NCBI RefSeq assembly: GCF_036231905.1
Contig: NZ_JAZARE010000009.1
Location: 1-64,000, forward strand
Direction of reading: 5' to 3'
Origin: CAMLIZ01 sp036231905
GTDB lineage: Bacteria; Pseudomonadota; Gammaproteobacteria; Burkholderiales; Burkholderiaceae_C
Length of the DNA stretch: 64,000 bases
The notes beneath the pieces are model-generated. The model had not been told where the DNA came from, did no database searches, and saw only the letters and a program-made list of their open reading frames with translations. Position numbers and translations under genes: made by a program. Shown one piece after another: positions 23,015-31,470 of the stretch; positions within the stretch are counted from its first letter, which is position 1, and each line of letters opens with the position of its first letter.

Positions 23015-23382
23015 ATGAGCTGAACCGGGTGATGCTGCGGGCCAAGCTGCACCGCGCCACCGTGACCGAAGCCGACCTGCACTACGAGGGCAGCTGCGGC
23101 ATCGACGCTGCCTTGCTGGACGCGGCCGGCATGCGCGAGTACGAGAAGATCGAGCTCTACAACGTCAACAACGGCGAGCGCTTTTCCACCTACATCATCC
23201 AGGCGCCGGCCGGCTCGGGCGCGATCTCGCTCAATGGCGCCGCGGCGCGCAAGGCGCATGTGGGCGACCTGCTCATCATCTGCACCTACGCCCCCATGAG
23301 CGAAAGCCAGGCGGCCACGCACAAGCCGCGCGTGGTGCTGCTGGGCGAGGGCAACCGCATCCAGCAGATCAAGGAACTGTAG
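23011..23382 (+). CDS. panD: Aspartate 1-decarboxylase, precursor
   Basis: A 123-residue pyruvoyl-type enzyme that makes beta-alanine from aspartate for pantothenate and CoA. The self-cleavage site is Gly27-Ser28 in ADLHYEGSCGID; the catalytic lysine and Tyr are in MLRAKLHRATV and KIELYNVNNGERFSTYI. The family C-terminus LLIICTYAPMSE and VVLLGEGNRI are present. It starts inside the pntA stop (ATGA) and is followed 3 bases later by an unknown exported protein, then the remaining pnt subunits. A pantothenate gene placed inside a transhydrogenase operon is unusual. All three products relate to NADP or CoA supply. Confidence 0.95.
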   Translation: MNELNRVMLRAKLHRATVTEADLHYEGSCGIDAALLDAAGMREYEKIELYNVNNGERFSTYIIQAPAGSGAISLNGAAARKAHVGDLLIICTYAPMSESQAATHKPRVVLLGEGNRIQQIKEL

Positions 23383-23385
23383 GCC

Positions 23386-24072
23386 GTGATCCGCACCCTG
23401 CTGCTGCTGCTGCTGGTCACCCTGGTGCCCGGGCTCGCGGGTGCGGAGACGGTGGGCCGGGTCGACTTCCCGCTGCCGAGCGCTGAATGGCAACTGGTGG
23501 CCGACTATGAGCACCCGCTGACCTTCAACGGGGGCGAGCACTCGATTCCGCTGTTCACCAAGCTGTACCAGCTGCCTGGCGCCGGGCGGCAACCGAAGGC
23601 GCTGCTGCTCGTTACCGCCACCAGCGGCTCCCACGCCGGCAAGGTGCGGTGGGTCAGCGAGAAGTGCCCGCCCGCGCGGCCCAGGTTCTTTGCCGAGGAC
23701 TTTCATACCAACAAGGTCACCAGCCACATCGAGTGCCTGGTGGTGAATCCGGTGTTCTCGCCGCCGGCGTACTTCAAGAACAACGCCAAGGTGCTGCAGG
23801 CCCTGGCCGACAAGGGCGTGGAGCTGCCGAAATCCGCGGTGTCCCTGCGCAGCACGGTCACGTCCCAGGCCGGCACCTACCTGCATGTGAACCTGATGGC
23901 CGGCAAGGACTTTGTCGGCCTGCCCGGCACCACGCTCTACACCGACGACGCCCACGAGGTGGCGCCGGCGCTGGTGGCGTGGGGCGAGGAACTCCACTGG
24001 GCCGTGCGCAGCGCGATGCGGTCCCTCCGCGGAGCGCTGCAGCTGCCCGCGATCGAATTCGAAAAGAGGTAA
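23386..24072 (+). CDS. Exported protein of unknown function within the pnt operon
   Basis: This 228-residue protein is not recognised. It has a clear signal peptide (MIRTLLLLLLVTLVPGLAGA, cleavage near residue 20) and a soluble, mixed alpha/beta mature part with two cysteines (in VSEKCPPARP and SHIECLVVNP) that could form a disulfide. The start is GTG at 23386, three bases after the panD stop; no ATG fits. It ends three bases before pntAB. It therefore lies in the middle of a tightly packed operon encoding inner-membrane transhydrogenase, and would act in the periplasm. Function unknown. Confidence 0.75.
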   Translation: MIRTLLLLLLVTLVPGLAGAETVGRVDFPLPSAEWQLVADYEHPLTFNGGEHSIPLFTKLYQLPGAGRQPKALLLVTATSGSHAGKVRWVSEKCPPARPRFFAEDFHTNKVTSHIECLVVNPVFSPPAYFKNNAKVLQALADKGVELPKSAVSLRSTVTSQAGTYLHVNLMAGKDFVGLPGTTLYTDDAHEVAPALVAWGEELHWAVRSAMRSLRGALQLPAIEFEKR

Positions 24073-24075
24073 GCC

Positions 24076-24396
24076 ATGGAAGCCATCAGTCCGACCGTCA
24101 TCAACCTGATCATCTTCGTGCTGGCGATCTACGTCGGCTACCACGTGGTGTGGAACGTCACGCCGGCGCTGCACACACCGCTGATGGCGGTGACCAACGC
24201 CATCTCGGCGATCGTGATCGTGGGCGCCATGCTGGCGGCGGCCCTCACCGAAACCACGCTCGGCAAGACCATGGGCGTGCTGGCGGTGGCGCTGGCGGCG
24301 GTGAACGTCTTCGGCGGCTTCCTGGTCACGCGCCGCATGCTGGAGATGTTCAAGAAGAAGGAAAAGAAGGCGCCGGCCGCGGGAGCGCACAAATGA
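24076..24396 (+). CDS. pntAB: NAD(P)+ transhydrogenase subunit alpha part 2 (membrane)
   Basis: A 106-residue membrane protein equal to the C-terminal membrane part of PntA. It has three or four hydrophobic helices, at about residues 9-28 (INLIIFVLAIYVGYHVVW), 40-62 and 64-88, and a Lys-rich cytoplasmic tail (FKKKEKKAPA). It pairs with PntB to form the proton channel. The start is ATG at 24076 with GAGGT upstream. Its stop overlaps the pntB start by four bases (ATGA), so the two subunits are co-translated. Confidence 0.93.
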   Translation: MEAISPTVINLIIFVLAIYVGYHVVWNVTPALHTPLMAVTNAISAIVIVGAMLAAALTETTLGKTMGVLAVALAAVNVFGGFLVTRRMLEMFKKKEKKAPAAGAHK

Positions 24397-25820
24397 GCGT
24401 CAACCTCGTCACGCTGCTGTACCTCGTCGCGAGCATCTGCTTCATCCAGGCCTTGAAGGGCCTGTCGCATCCCACCACGTCCATCCGCGGCAACCTGTTC
24501 GGCATGGCCGGCATGACGATCGCGGTGGTCACCACCGCGGCGCTCATCGTCAAGCTGGCCGGTGGCAACGTGGGTGGGCTGGGTTATGTGCTGTTCGGCC
24601 TGCTGATCGGTGGCAGCGCCGGCGCCATCATGGCCAACCGGGTCGAGATGACCAAGATGCCGGAGCTGGTGGCCTTCATGCACAGCATGATCGGCCTGGC
24701 GGCGGTGTTCATCGCAGTGGCCGCAGTGGCGGAGCCATCGGCGCTGCTGCACGGCCTGAACAAGGGCGATCCCATCCCCACCGGCAACCGGCTGGAGTTG
24801 TTCCTGGGTGCGGCCATCGGCGCCATCACCTTCAGCGGTTCGGTCATCGCGTTCGGCAAGCTCAGCGGCAAGTACAAGTTCCGCCTGTTCCAGGGCGCGC
24901 CGGTCACTTTCGGCGGCCAGCACCTGCTGAACCTGTTCCTCGGCATCGCGACCGTGGCGCTGGGCCTTGCCTTCATGTTCACCGGGAACTGGAGCGCGTT
25001 CTTCCTGATGCTGGCCCTGAGCTTCGTGCTGGGCGTGCTGATCATCATCCCGATCGGCGGGGCCGACATGCCGGTGGTGGTGTCCATGCTCAACAGCTAT
25101 TCGGGCTGGGCGGCGGCGGGCATCGGCTTTTCGCTCAACAACAGCATGCTGATCATTGCCGGCTCGCTGGTGGGCAGCTCGGGCGCGATCCTGAGCTACA
25201 TCATGTGCAAGGCGATGAACCGCTCGTTCTTCAACGTGATCCTGGGCGGCTTTGGCGGGGAGGCCGGCGCCGCTGCGCAAGGCCAGCAGGCCCAGCGCAG
25301 CGTCAAGAGCGGCAGCGCCGACGACGCGGCCTTCATCCTGGGCAATGCGGAAACCGTGGTCATCGTGCCGGGTTATGGCCTGGCGGTGGCGCGCGCCCAG
25401 CATGCGGTGAAGGAGCTGGCGGCCAAGCTCACCGAGAAGGGCATTACCGTCAAGTACGCCATCCATCCGGTGGCGGGGCGCATGCCGGGCCACATGAACG
25501 TGCTGTTGGCCGAAGCCGAGGTGCCCTACGACCAGGTGTTCGAGATGGAGGACATCAACGGCGAGTTCGGCCAGGCCGACGTGGCCATCATCCTGGGCGC
25601 CAACGACGTGGTGAACCCCGCCGCGCTGCAAAAGGGCAGCCCGATCTTCGGCATGCCGATCCTCGAGGCCTACAAGGCCAAGACGGTGATCGTGAACAAG
25701 CGCTCCATGGCCGCGGGATACGCGGGCCTGGACAACGAGTTGTTCTACATGGACAAGACCATGATGGTGTTCGGCGACGCGAAGAAGGTGGTCGAGGACA
25801 TGGTCAAGGCCATCGAATAA
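24393..25820 (+). CDS. pntB: NAD(P)+ transhydrogenase subunit beta
   Basis: A 475-residue subunit. The N-terminal two thirds hold about eight to nine membrane helices (MSVNLVTLLYLVASICFIQA, the ALIVKLAGGNVGGLGYVLFG region). The C-terminal domain III binds NADP(H): VVIVPGYGLAVARAQHAVKE, HPVAGRMPGHMNVLLAEA and LGANDVVNPAA are all present. It completes the pntA-panD-orf-pntAB-pntB operon. A GC-rich hairpin follows 10 bases after its stop and probably ends the transcript. The nucleotide-binding domain and the channel together couple proton flow to NADPH formation. Confidence 0.96.
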   Translation: MSVNLVTLLYLVASICFIQALKGLSHPTTSIRGNLFGMAGMTIAVVTTAALIVKLAGGNVGGLGYVLFGLLIGGSAGAIMANRVEMTKMPELVAFMHSMIGLAAVFIAVAAVAEPSALLHGLNKGDPIPTGNRLELFLGAAIGAITFSGSVIAFGKLSGKYKFRLFQGAPVTFGGQHLLNLFLGIATVALGLAFMFTGNWSAFFLMLALSFVLGVLIIIPIGGADMPVVVSMLNSYSGWAAAGIGFSLNNSMLIIAGSLVGSSGAILSYIMCKAMNRSFFNVILGGFGGEAGAAAQGQQAQRSVKSGSADDAAFILGNAETVVIVPGYGLAVARAQHAVKELAAKLTEKGITVKYAIHPVAGRMPGHMNVLLAEAEVPYDQVFEMEDINGEFGQADVAIILGANDVVNPAALQKGSPIFGMPILEAYKAKTVIVNKRSMAAGYAGLDNELFYMDKTMMVFGDAKKVVEDMVKAIE

Positions 25821-25829
25821 GTCGCATCC

Positions 25830-25853
25830 GGGGCGGTCTTGGAGGGCCGCCCC
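25830..25853 (+). terminator. Hairpin after pntB
   Basis: GGGGCGG (25830-25836) pairs with CCGCCCC (25847-25853) in a perfect seven-pair stem with a ten-base loop. It lies 10 bases past the pntB stop. The sequence after it is TAGAGTT rather than a long T run. Confidence 0.55.
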
Positions 25854-25932
25854 TAGAGTTGCATAGCGAAACACCCAATGTGGGCAACAGGGGCGGCGTT
25901 CAGAATCGCCCATCCACCGGAGCGAGACAGAC

Positions 25933-27615
25933 ATGGAGAAGACCTGGCTGAAGCAGTATCCCGAAGGCGTGCCCGCCGAGATCAAGACGGACGTGTATCC
26001 GTCGCTGGTGGCGCTGATCGAGGAGAGCTTCAGGAAGTACCGCGACCTGCCCGCCTACCGGTTCATGGGCAAGTCCTTCACCTTCGGCCAGGTGGACGAG
26101 CTCTCGCGCGCCTTCGCGGCCTGGCTGCAGGCCCAGGGCCTGGAGCGCGGCGACCGCGTCGCCATCATGATGCCCAACGTGCCGCAGTACGCGGTGGCGG
26201 TGGCGGGCATCCTGCGCGCGGGTTACGTGGTGGTGAACGTCAACCCGCTGTACACGCCGCGTGAGCTGGAGCACCAGCTCAAGGATTCCGGCTCCAAGGC
26301 CATCGTCATCATCGAGAACTTCGCCAACACCTTGCAGCAGGTGATGGCGGCGGTGCCCACCAAGAAGGTGGTGCTGGCTGCCATGGGCGACCTGATGGGC
26401 TTCCCCAAGGGGATGATCATCAACTACGTCGTGCGCAACGTGAAGAAGATGGTCCCGGCGTTCGAGATCCCGGGCGCCGTGCGCTTCAACGACGCGGTGT
26501 CGCAGGGCCGGGGCAAGCCGTTCACGGCGGCCAAGGTGGGCCCGGAGGACATCGCGGTGCTGCAGTACACCGGCGGCACCACCGGCGTGAGCAAGGGCGC
26601 GGTGCTGCTGCATCGCAACCTGGTGGCCAACCTGCTGCAGTCCGAAGCCTGGTACCAGCCGGCGCTGAAGAAGATTCCGTCGGGCGAGCAGATCGTCACC
26701 GTGTGCGCGCTGCCGCTGTATCACATCTTCGGCTTCACGGCGAACATGATGCTCAGCATGCGCATGGGCGGCTGCAACATCCTGATCCCGAATCCCCGTG
26801 ACCTGGACGGCACGCTGAAGGCGCTGGCCAAGGAGCGCTTCCACAGCTTCCCGGCGGTGAACACCTTGTTCAACGCCCTGGCCAACCACGCGAGCTTCAA
26901 CACGGTGGACTGGAGCCACCTCAAGATCTCGGTGGGCGGCGGCATGGCGGTGCAGCAGGCCACCGCCAAGCTCTGGCTCGAAAAAACCGGCTGCCCGATC
27001 TGCGAGGGTTACGGCCTGTCCGAAACCAGCCCCTCGGCCAGCTGCAACCCGGTGGACAGCACCGCCTACAGCGGCAACATCGGCCTGCCGCTGCCCAACA
27101 CCGAATTCAAGCTGCTGGACGATGACGGCAACGAGGTGCCGGTGGGCCAGCCCGGCGAGATCGCCATCCGCGGCCCGCAGGTGATGGCCGGGTACTGGCA
27201 GCGCCCGGACGAGACCGCCAAGGTGATGACGGCCGATGGCTTCTTCCGCACCGGCGATGTGGGCGTGGTGGACGAGCGCGGCTACTTCAAGATCGTGGAC
27301 CGCAAGAAGGACATGATCCTGGTGTCGGGTTTCAACGTGTACCCCAACGAGGTGGAAGACGTGCTCACCCAGATGGACGGCGTGCTGGAGTGTGCCGCGG
27401 TCGGCATCCCCGACGCCAAGGCCGGCGAGGCGGTGAAGGTGGTGATCGTCAAGAAGAACCCCGCCATCACCGAGGCCGACGTGCGCGCGTATTGCGAAGC
27501 CAACCTCACCGGCTACAAGCGGCCGAAGGTGATCGAATTCCGCACCGACCTGCCCAAGACACCCGTGGGCAAGATCCTGCGCCGCGAGCTGCGCGACCAG
27601 AAAAAGGCGGCCTGA
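25933..27615 (+). CDS. fadD: Long-chain fatty acid-CoA ligase
   Basis: A 560-residue ANL-superfamily enzyme that activates fatty acids to acyl-CoA with ATP. The phosphate-binding loop is LQYTGGTTGVSKGAVL (about residue 215). Later are the GYGLSETSP substrate motif, the YFKIVDRKKDMILVSGFNVY hinge with the domain-moving Asp and Lys, and the catalytic lysine in TPVGKILRREL near the end. The start MEKTWLKQYPEGVPAEI is typical of FadD in betaproteobacteria. It appears to be a single-gene unit. A hairpin (CGCGTCT/AGACGCG) lies 20 bases downstream. Confidence 0.95.
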   Translation: MEKTWLKQYPEGVPAEIKTDVYPSLVALIEESFRKYRDLPAYRFMGKSFTFGQVDELSRAFAAWLQAQGLERGDRVAIMMPNVPQYAVAVAGILRAGYVVVNVNPLYTPRELEHQLKDSGSKAIVIIENFANTLQQVMAAVPTKKVVLAAMGDLMGFPKGMIINYVVRNVKKMVPAFEIPGAVRFNDAVSQGRGKPFTAAKVGPEDIAVLQYTGGTTGVSKGAVLLHRNLVANLLQSEAWYQPALKKIPSGEQIVTVCALPLYHIFGFTANMMLSMRMGGCNILIPNPRDLDGTLKALAKERFHSFPAVNTLFNALANHASFNTVDWSHLKISVGGGMAVQQATAKLWLEKTGCPICEGYGLSETSPSASCNPVDSTAYSGNIGLPLPNTEFKLLDDDGNEVPVGQPGEIAIRGPQVMAGYWQRPDETAKVMTADGFFRTGDVGVVDERGYFKIVDRKKDMILVSGFNVYPNEVEDVLTQMDGVLECAAVGIPDAKAGEAVKVVIVKKNPAITEADVRAYCEANLTGYKRPKVIEFRTDLPKTPVGKILRRELRDQKKAA

Positions 27616-27635
27616 TCCGCATCAGCCCGTGTTTG

Positions 27636-27657
27636 CGCGTCTATCACCCAAGACGCG
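27636..27657 (+). terminator. Hairpin after fadD
   Basis: CGCGTCT (27636-27642) and AGACGCG (27651-27657) form a perfect seven-pair stem with an eight-base loop. A run of six T follows 11 bases later (27668-27673), so termination is plausible but not textbook. Confidence 0.45.
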
Positions 27658-27692
27658 GAACTCGCAGTTTTTTGCCGTTGCTGTGGGAGAGT

Positions 27693-27719
27693 TCACGCGT
27701 TACGATTTTTGTAACGTGA
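27693..27719. promoter_or_regulatory. Inverted repeat before the small Burkholderiales gene
   Basis: TCACG-CG-TTAC and GTAA-CGTGA flank a seven-base GATTTTT, giving a nine-pair stem interrupted by one two-base bulge. It lies about 70 bases ahead of the gene starting at 27790. It could be an operator or a leader hairpin; the sequence does not say which. Confidence 0.35.
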
Positions 27720-27789
27720 GTTGGCGTTCGCTTTTCACTGCCTGGGCGCGGCCCTGGGCATAGAGTGTGAAGCTGTCAAGGAGTCGATC

Positions 27790-28281
27790 ATGAACCCACG
27801 CTGCAGCAAGACCGAAGCTGGCCGCGCCGAGATCAAGGCGCGCGCTCTGCCGTTGTCGCGCACGGCGCGCAACCTGTTGCTCATCATCGACGGGTCCCGC
27901 CCCGCCAACGAGTGGCTCGGGCTGGTCCATGGCGCCACCGAGGCGGACCTCGAAGGGCTGCTGGCCCAGGGCCTGGTGGAGGCAGCGGCCGCACCCGCCG
28001 GTGCGCCGGCCGCGTCGCAGGGCAAGCGCGAACCGAGTGTCGAGCAGCTGACGGCCGCCATGAACGCGCTGAGCTACGACCAGCTCTACACCCTGCTCAC
28101 CAGCCAGGCCAAGGAACGCTTCGGCCTCATCAAGGGCTACCGCGTGATCCTGGATGTGGAGAAGTGCGCCAACCTCCAGGAGATGCAGGGGGTGGCCCAG
28201 CGGTTCCTGAACCAGGTGAAGGAAGAGCACGGCGAAGCCGGCATGCGCCACCTGCGCGTGGCGCTCGGTATCCAAGGCTGA
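27790..28281 (+). CDS. Conserved Burkholderiales protein of unknown function, 163 residues
   Basis: This protein is not assigned a function. Two segments are visible. Residues about 10-60 (EIKARALPLSRTARNLLLII, then GSRPANEWLGLV and ADLEGLLAQGLVE) resemble the short helical domain found in many Burkholderiales proteins that begins with a 'polar - LLxxIDG - L..L...G' pattern. A second helical part (about 85-160) contains NALSYDQLYTLLTSQAKERF and ends in MRHLRVALGIQ. The middle is Ala/Pro-rich. There is no signal peptide or membrane segment. It stands alone between fadD and rsmE, with hairpins on both sides. The ATG at 27790 follows AAGGAG at 27779-27784. Confidence 0.7.
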   Translation: MNPRCSKTEAGRAEIKARALPLSRTARNLLLIIDGSRPANEWLGLVHGATEADLEGLLAQGLVEAAAAPAGAPAASQGKREPSVEQLTAAMNALSYDQLYTLLTSQAKERFGLIKGYRVILDVEKCANLQEMQGVAQRFLNQVKEEHGEAGMRHLRVALGIQG

Positions 28282-28294
28282 AGAGTGTCGGCCC

Positions 28295-28314
28295 GGCCGC
28301 GGGGGACCGCGGCC
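28295..28314 (+). terminator. Eight-pair hairpin after the small Burkholderiales gene
   Basis: GGCCGCGG and CCGCGGCC form a perfect stem around a GGGA loop, 14 bases past the stop. The loop is of GNRA type, which stabilises it. There is no T tract. Confidence 0.45.
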
Positions 28315-28351
28315 ACCCCGCGAGGCGTCCGCTTTGGCACACTGCCAGCCC

Positions 28352-29083
28352 ATGCCTGTTCCGCGCCTGTACGTTCCGCATCCCCTCGCTGAGGGCCAAC
28401 CCCTCGACCTGCCGGCCGGTGCCGCCCGCCATGTGCAGGTGCTGCGCCTGCAGCCGGGGGCGCCGCTGCGCCTGTTCAACGGTGAGGGCATCGAGTTTGA
28501 CGCCACGGTGGTGCGCATGGGGCGCAGCGACGTGGCGGTGCTCGTGGGCGCCGGCGAGGCGGTGGAGCGCGAGCTGCCGTTGGCGGTGACGCTGGCGCTC
28601 GGCATGCCGGCCAACGACCGCATGGACGCGCTGGTCGAAAAAGCCACCGAGCTCGGCGTGGCAGCGATCCAGCCGCTGCTGTGCGAGCGTTCGGTGTTGC
28701 GCCTGGCCGGTGAGCGGGCCGACAAGCGGCGTGAGCACTGGCAAGGCATCGCCGTCGCCGCGGCCGAGCAGTGCGGCCGCACGCGGGTGCCGGTGATCGA
28801 GCCGGTGCAGGACATCGCACGCTGGCTGGCCGGCGGGCCGGCGGCCGGCGGCATGCGCTGGTTGCTCAGCCTGGGCGAGCCGCTGCCCGCGCTGGCCACG
28901 ATGGCGGTTGCACCGGCGGCCGTGTGCGTGCTCAGCGGCCCGGAGGGCGGCTTGACGCCGCGCGAGGAAGCGCTGGCGCACACCGCCGGCTTCCAGCCCG
29001 TGAGCCTGGGCCCGCGCGTGCTGCGTGCGGACACCGCGCCCTTGGCCGTGCTGGCCTGGCTTGGCGTAGGCTGCGGGCGATGA
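28352..29083 (+). CDS. rsmE: 16S rRNA (uracil-1498-N3)-methyltransferase
   Basis: A 243-residue SPOUT-class methyltransferase that methylates U1498 of 16S rRNA. The N-terminal PUA-like domain begins PRLYVPHPLAEGQP. The SPOUT core has DALVEKATELGVAAIQPLLC, AAAEQCGRTRVPVI and the knot sequence LSGPEGGLTPREEALA, and it ends with LGPRVLRADTAPLAVLAWL, all family marks. The start ATG at 28352 gives the normal N-terminus. The stop overlaps the MFS gene start (ATGA). Confidence 0.95.
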   Translation: MPVPRLYVPHPLAEGQPLDLPAGAARHVQVLRLQPGAPLRLFNGEGIEFDATVVRMGRSDVAVLVGAGEAVERELPLAVTLALGMPANDRMDALVEKATELGVAAIQPLLCERSVLRLAGERADKRREHWQGIAVAAAEQCGRTRVPVIEPVQDIARWLAGGPAAGGMRWLLSLGEPLPALATMAVAPAAVCVLSGPEGGLTPREEALAHTAGFQPVSLGPRVLRADTAPLAVLAWLGVGCGR

Positions 29084-30267
29084 ACCGTCCGCTGCTGCTG
29101 CTCACCCTGTGCCAGGGCCTGTACCTCACCAACAACGTCACCTTCATCGCGATCAACGGCCTGGTCGGGCTGGCACTCGCGCCGCGACCCTGGATGGCCA
29201 CCTTGCCGGTGATGGCCTATGTGGCCGGCGCCGCGCTGAGCGCGCCGCTGGTGGCCTCGCACCAGCGCCGCTTCGGCCGCCGGCGCAGCTTCCAGCTGGG
29301 CCTGGTGGTGGCCATGTGCAGTGCGGCGCTGTGTGCAGCCGCGGCGCTCACGCATCAGTTCTGGCTGCTGGTGTTCGCCACCGCCACGGCGGGTTACTAC
29401 AACGCCAACGGCTCGCTGTACCGCTTTGCCGCGGTGGAGCTCGTGCCGGTGCCTGCCAAGGAGCGTGCGATCTCCTGGGTGCTGGCCGGCGGCATCCTCG
29501 GTGCCGTGGCCGGGCCGCAGCTGGCGAGCAGCACGCGCGACCTGCTGCCCCAGCCATTTGCCGGCGCCTACCTCGCGCTGATCGGGGTGGCGCTGCTGTC
29601 GCTGGGGGTGATGAGCCGGATTCACTTTCCGGCCATGCCCACCGCCGCCGAAGCGCGTGGCGGCCGGCCGCTGGCCGAACTGGCGCGGCAGCCGGTGTTC
29701 ATCGTCGCGGTCACCGCCAGCGCGCTCGGTTACGGCGTGATGAACCTGCTGATGGCCGCCACGCCGATCGCGATGGCACAGTGTTCGCACCCTTTCAGCA
29801 GCGCGGCGCTGGTGCTGGAGTGGCATGTGCTCGGCATGTTCGTGCCCAGCTTCTTCACCGGCGCATTGATCAAGCGCGTGGGCGCGCTGCCCGTCATGGC
29901 ACTGGGCCTGCTGCTCAACGCGGTGTGCGTCGGCATCGCGCTGTCGGGTGTGGACCTGATGCACTTCCTGGCCGCGCTGATCGCGCTGGGCCTGGGCTGG
30001 AACTTCCTCTTCATCGGCGGCACGGCGCTGTTCACCGAGGCCTACCGCCCGGACGAGCGCACCCGTGCCCAGGCCGCGATGGACACCGCCATCTACAGCA
30101 CGATGACCATCACCTCGTTCAGCTCCGGCGCATTGGTCACCACCAGCGGCTGGACCGGCATGAACGTCGGTACGCTGTTGCCGATCGCCCTGGTGGGCGC
30201 TGCGCTGGTGTGGCTGGCGCTGCTGCGGCGTCGTGCCGCGGCAGCAGCGCCCAGGGCCCTGGTCTAG
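29080..30267 (+). CDS. MFS transporter
   Basis: This 395-residue protein has about twelve membrane helices and the major facilitator layout. Helices begin with PLLLLTLCQGLYLTNNVTFI, a loop with HQRRFGRRRSFQLG (the motif-A-like basic loop between helices 2 and 3) and a central break near residue 185. No substrate-specific motif was recognised; it may be a drug, sugar or amino-acid exporter. It overlaps rsmE by four bases, so they are co-translated. It is convergent with the repeat lipoprotein gene with a four-base overlap of stop codons. Confidence 0.85.
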   Translation: MNRPLLLLTLCQGLYLTNNVTFIAINGLVGLALAPRPWMATLPVMAYVAGAALSAPLVASHQRRFGRRRSFQLGLVVAMCSAALCAAAALTHQFWLLVFATATAGYYNANGSLYRFAAVELVPVPAKERAISWVLAGGILGAVAGPQLASSTRDLLPQPFAGAYLALIGVALLSLGVMSRIHFPAMPTAAEARGGRPLAELARQPVFIVAVTASALGYGVMNLLMAATPIAMAQCSHPFSSAALVLEWHVLGMFVPSFFTGALIKRVGALPVMALGLLLNAVCVGIALSGVDLMHFLAALIALGLGWNFLFIGGTALFTEAYRPDERTRAQAAMDTAIYSTMTITSFSSGALVTTSGWTGMNVGTLLPIALVGAALVWLALLRRRAAAAAPRALV

Positions 30268-31334
30268 GGGAACACCGCGCCGTACAGCGGGTGGTCCAGC
30301 ACCCTGTCGCGCACATACACCCGCACGATGGCGCCGTCTGCGGTGGCGAAGTCGCTCCAGAAGAAGCGCCCGAGTGCCGCCTGCGTGTTCAGGCGCTGCA
30401 CCATCGCCGCCAGGGTCTCGTTGCGGTCCACGGGTTCCACCTCGTAAACCACCGCCGCGGTGTCGCCGCTGCGTCTTTCGAACAGCATCGCGGTCTCGCC
30501 ACCGGTGAAGTAGGTGCCGAGGAAGCGGCCGCCGTTGGCGCCATGCGCGTTGAGCTGGCTCAGCAGCGCCTGGGCGTCGGCCGGGCCGGAGGCGCTGCCC
30601 AGCTTCACCGCTTCGTACACGAAGGTCGGTGGGGTCGCACCCACGCGCTCGAAGAGATGGCGCATGTCGAGCACCTGTGTGCCGAAGCCCAGCGGGCCGC
30701 GCCAGCGTTCGCCTTGCGCGCCGCGGGCGTTCAGCGTGGCCAGCAGGCTGTCGATGCTGTCGGTCAGCGAGGCCGGCGCCAGCGAGTACGCCACGCTGCC
30801 CGGCCGGGTGGTGTCGCGTACCAGCATGGCCACCATGCCCTCGGAGGCGCTTGCGCTGCCCTTGTAGACGAAGCCCTGCGCGCCTTGGCTGTCCAGCAGC
30901 GCCTCGAAGGCCGCTGCGTCGTCGGGCGCCGCCTTCAACGCGTATTGCAGGCTGGTGGCGCTGCGGCCGCTGAAGCGCAGGTACAGCTGCGCCATCGCCG
31001 ACGGGCTGGCATGGCTTGAGAAGGGGCCGATGAACGCATAGCCGGCGGCGGCCAGGCTGTTGGCCTGCGCTTCGGTCTGCGCGCCGGTGTCGGTGGCGGC
31101 TTCGGTCCGGAAGTCGCCGCTGGCCGTGGCCGGGGCCGGCGCAGGTGTTGGTGCGGGCGCGGGCGTGGGCGTGGGTGCGGGTGACGGCGATGGGGCCGGT
31201 CCCGGCGCCGGCTGGGGCGCTTGTGCGATGGGGCTGTCGGTGGCCGGTCCGTCGCCGCCACCGCCGCAGGCGCTGAGTGCGGCGGCACAGGTACTGGCCA
31301 TGAGCCATCGAAGCAGGGGAGTGGTGCGGGGCAT
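30264..31334 (-). CDS. Repeat lipoprotein of unknown function
   Basis: This 356-residue protein has a lipoprotein signal peptide with the lipobox LSAC (Cys23), then a low-complexity linker of Pro, Ala, Thr and Ser (about residues 35-72). The rest consists of about five divergent repeats of 50-60 residues. The pattern in the best repeats is LLSQLNAHGANGGRFLGTYF followed by a FER and a YE motif (compare SLLATLNARGAQGERWRGPL and MVQRLNTQAALGRFFWSD). The last repeat is truncated. The mature form should sit at the outer membrane with its repeats in the periplasm or outside. No enzyme motif was seen. It diverges from the NarL-type regulator over 136 bases. Confidence 0.8.
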   Translation of the reverse strand: MPRTTPLLRWLMASTCAAALSACGGGGDGPATDSPIAQAPQPAPGPAPSPSPAPTPTPAPAPTPAPAPATASGDFRTEAATDTGAQTEAQANSLAAAGYAFIGPFSSHASPSAMAQLYLRFSGRSATSLQYALKAAPDDAAAFEALLDSQGAQGFVYKGSASASEGMVAMLVRDTTRPGSVAYSLAPASLTDSIDSLLATLNARGAQGERWRGPLGFGTQVLDMRHLFERVGATPPTFVYEAVKLGSASGPADAQALLSQLNAHGANGGRFLGTYFTGGETAMLFERRSGDTAAVVYEVEPVDRNETLAAMVQRLNTQAALGRFFWSDFATADGAIVRVYVRDRVLDHPLYGAVFP

Positions 31335-31470
31335 GAAATGACGCAGGGTGTTGAGAAGGGCACGCGAGCAGCGCGGATGGTGGTGCCGTTACGACGACGC
31401 GCAGTGCCGCGATTGTCAAAATGGCAGCTCCACCGCCACAACCCTGCTTCGATCGGGTTGACGTAACCGG

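Noticed and set aside
23649..24392. A pntB start far upstream of 24393
   Set aside because: The extension overlaps two other genes with good features and reads as Arg/Gly/Pro-rich sequence. The start with MSVNLVTLLYL matches the family.
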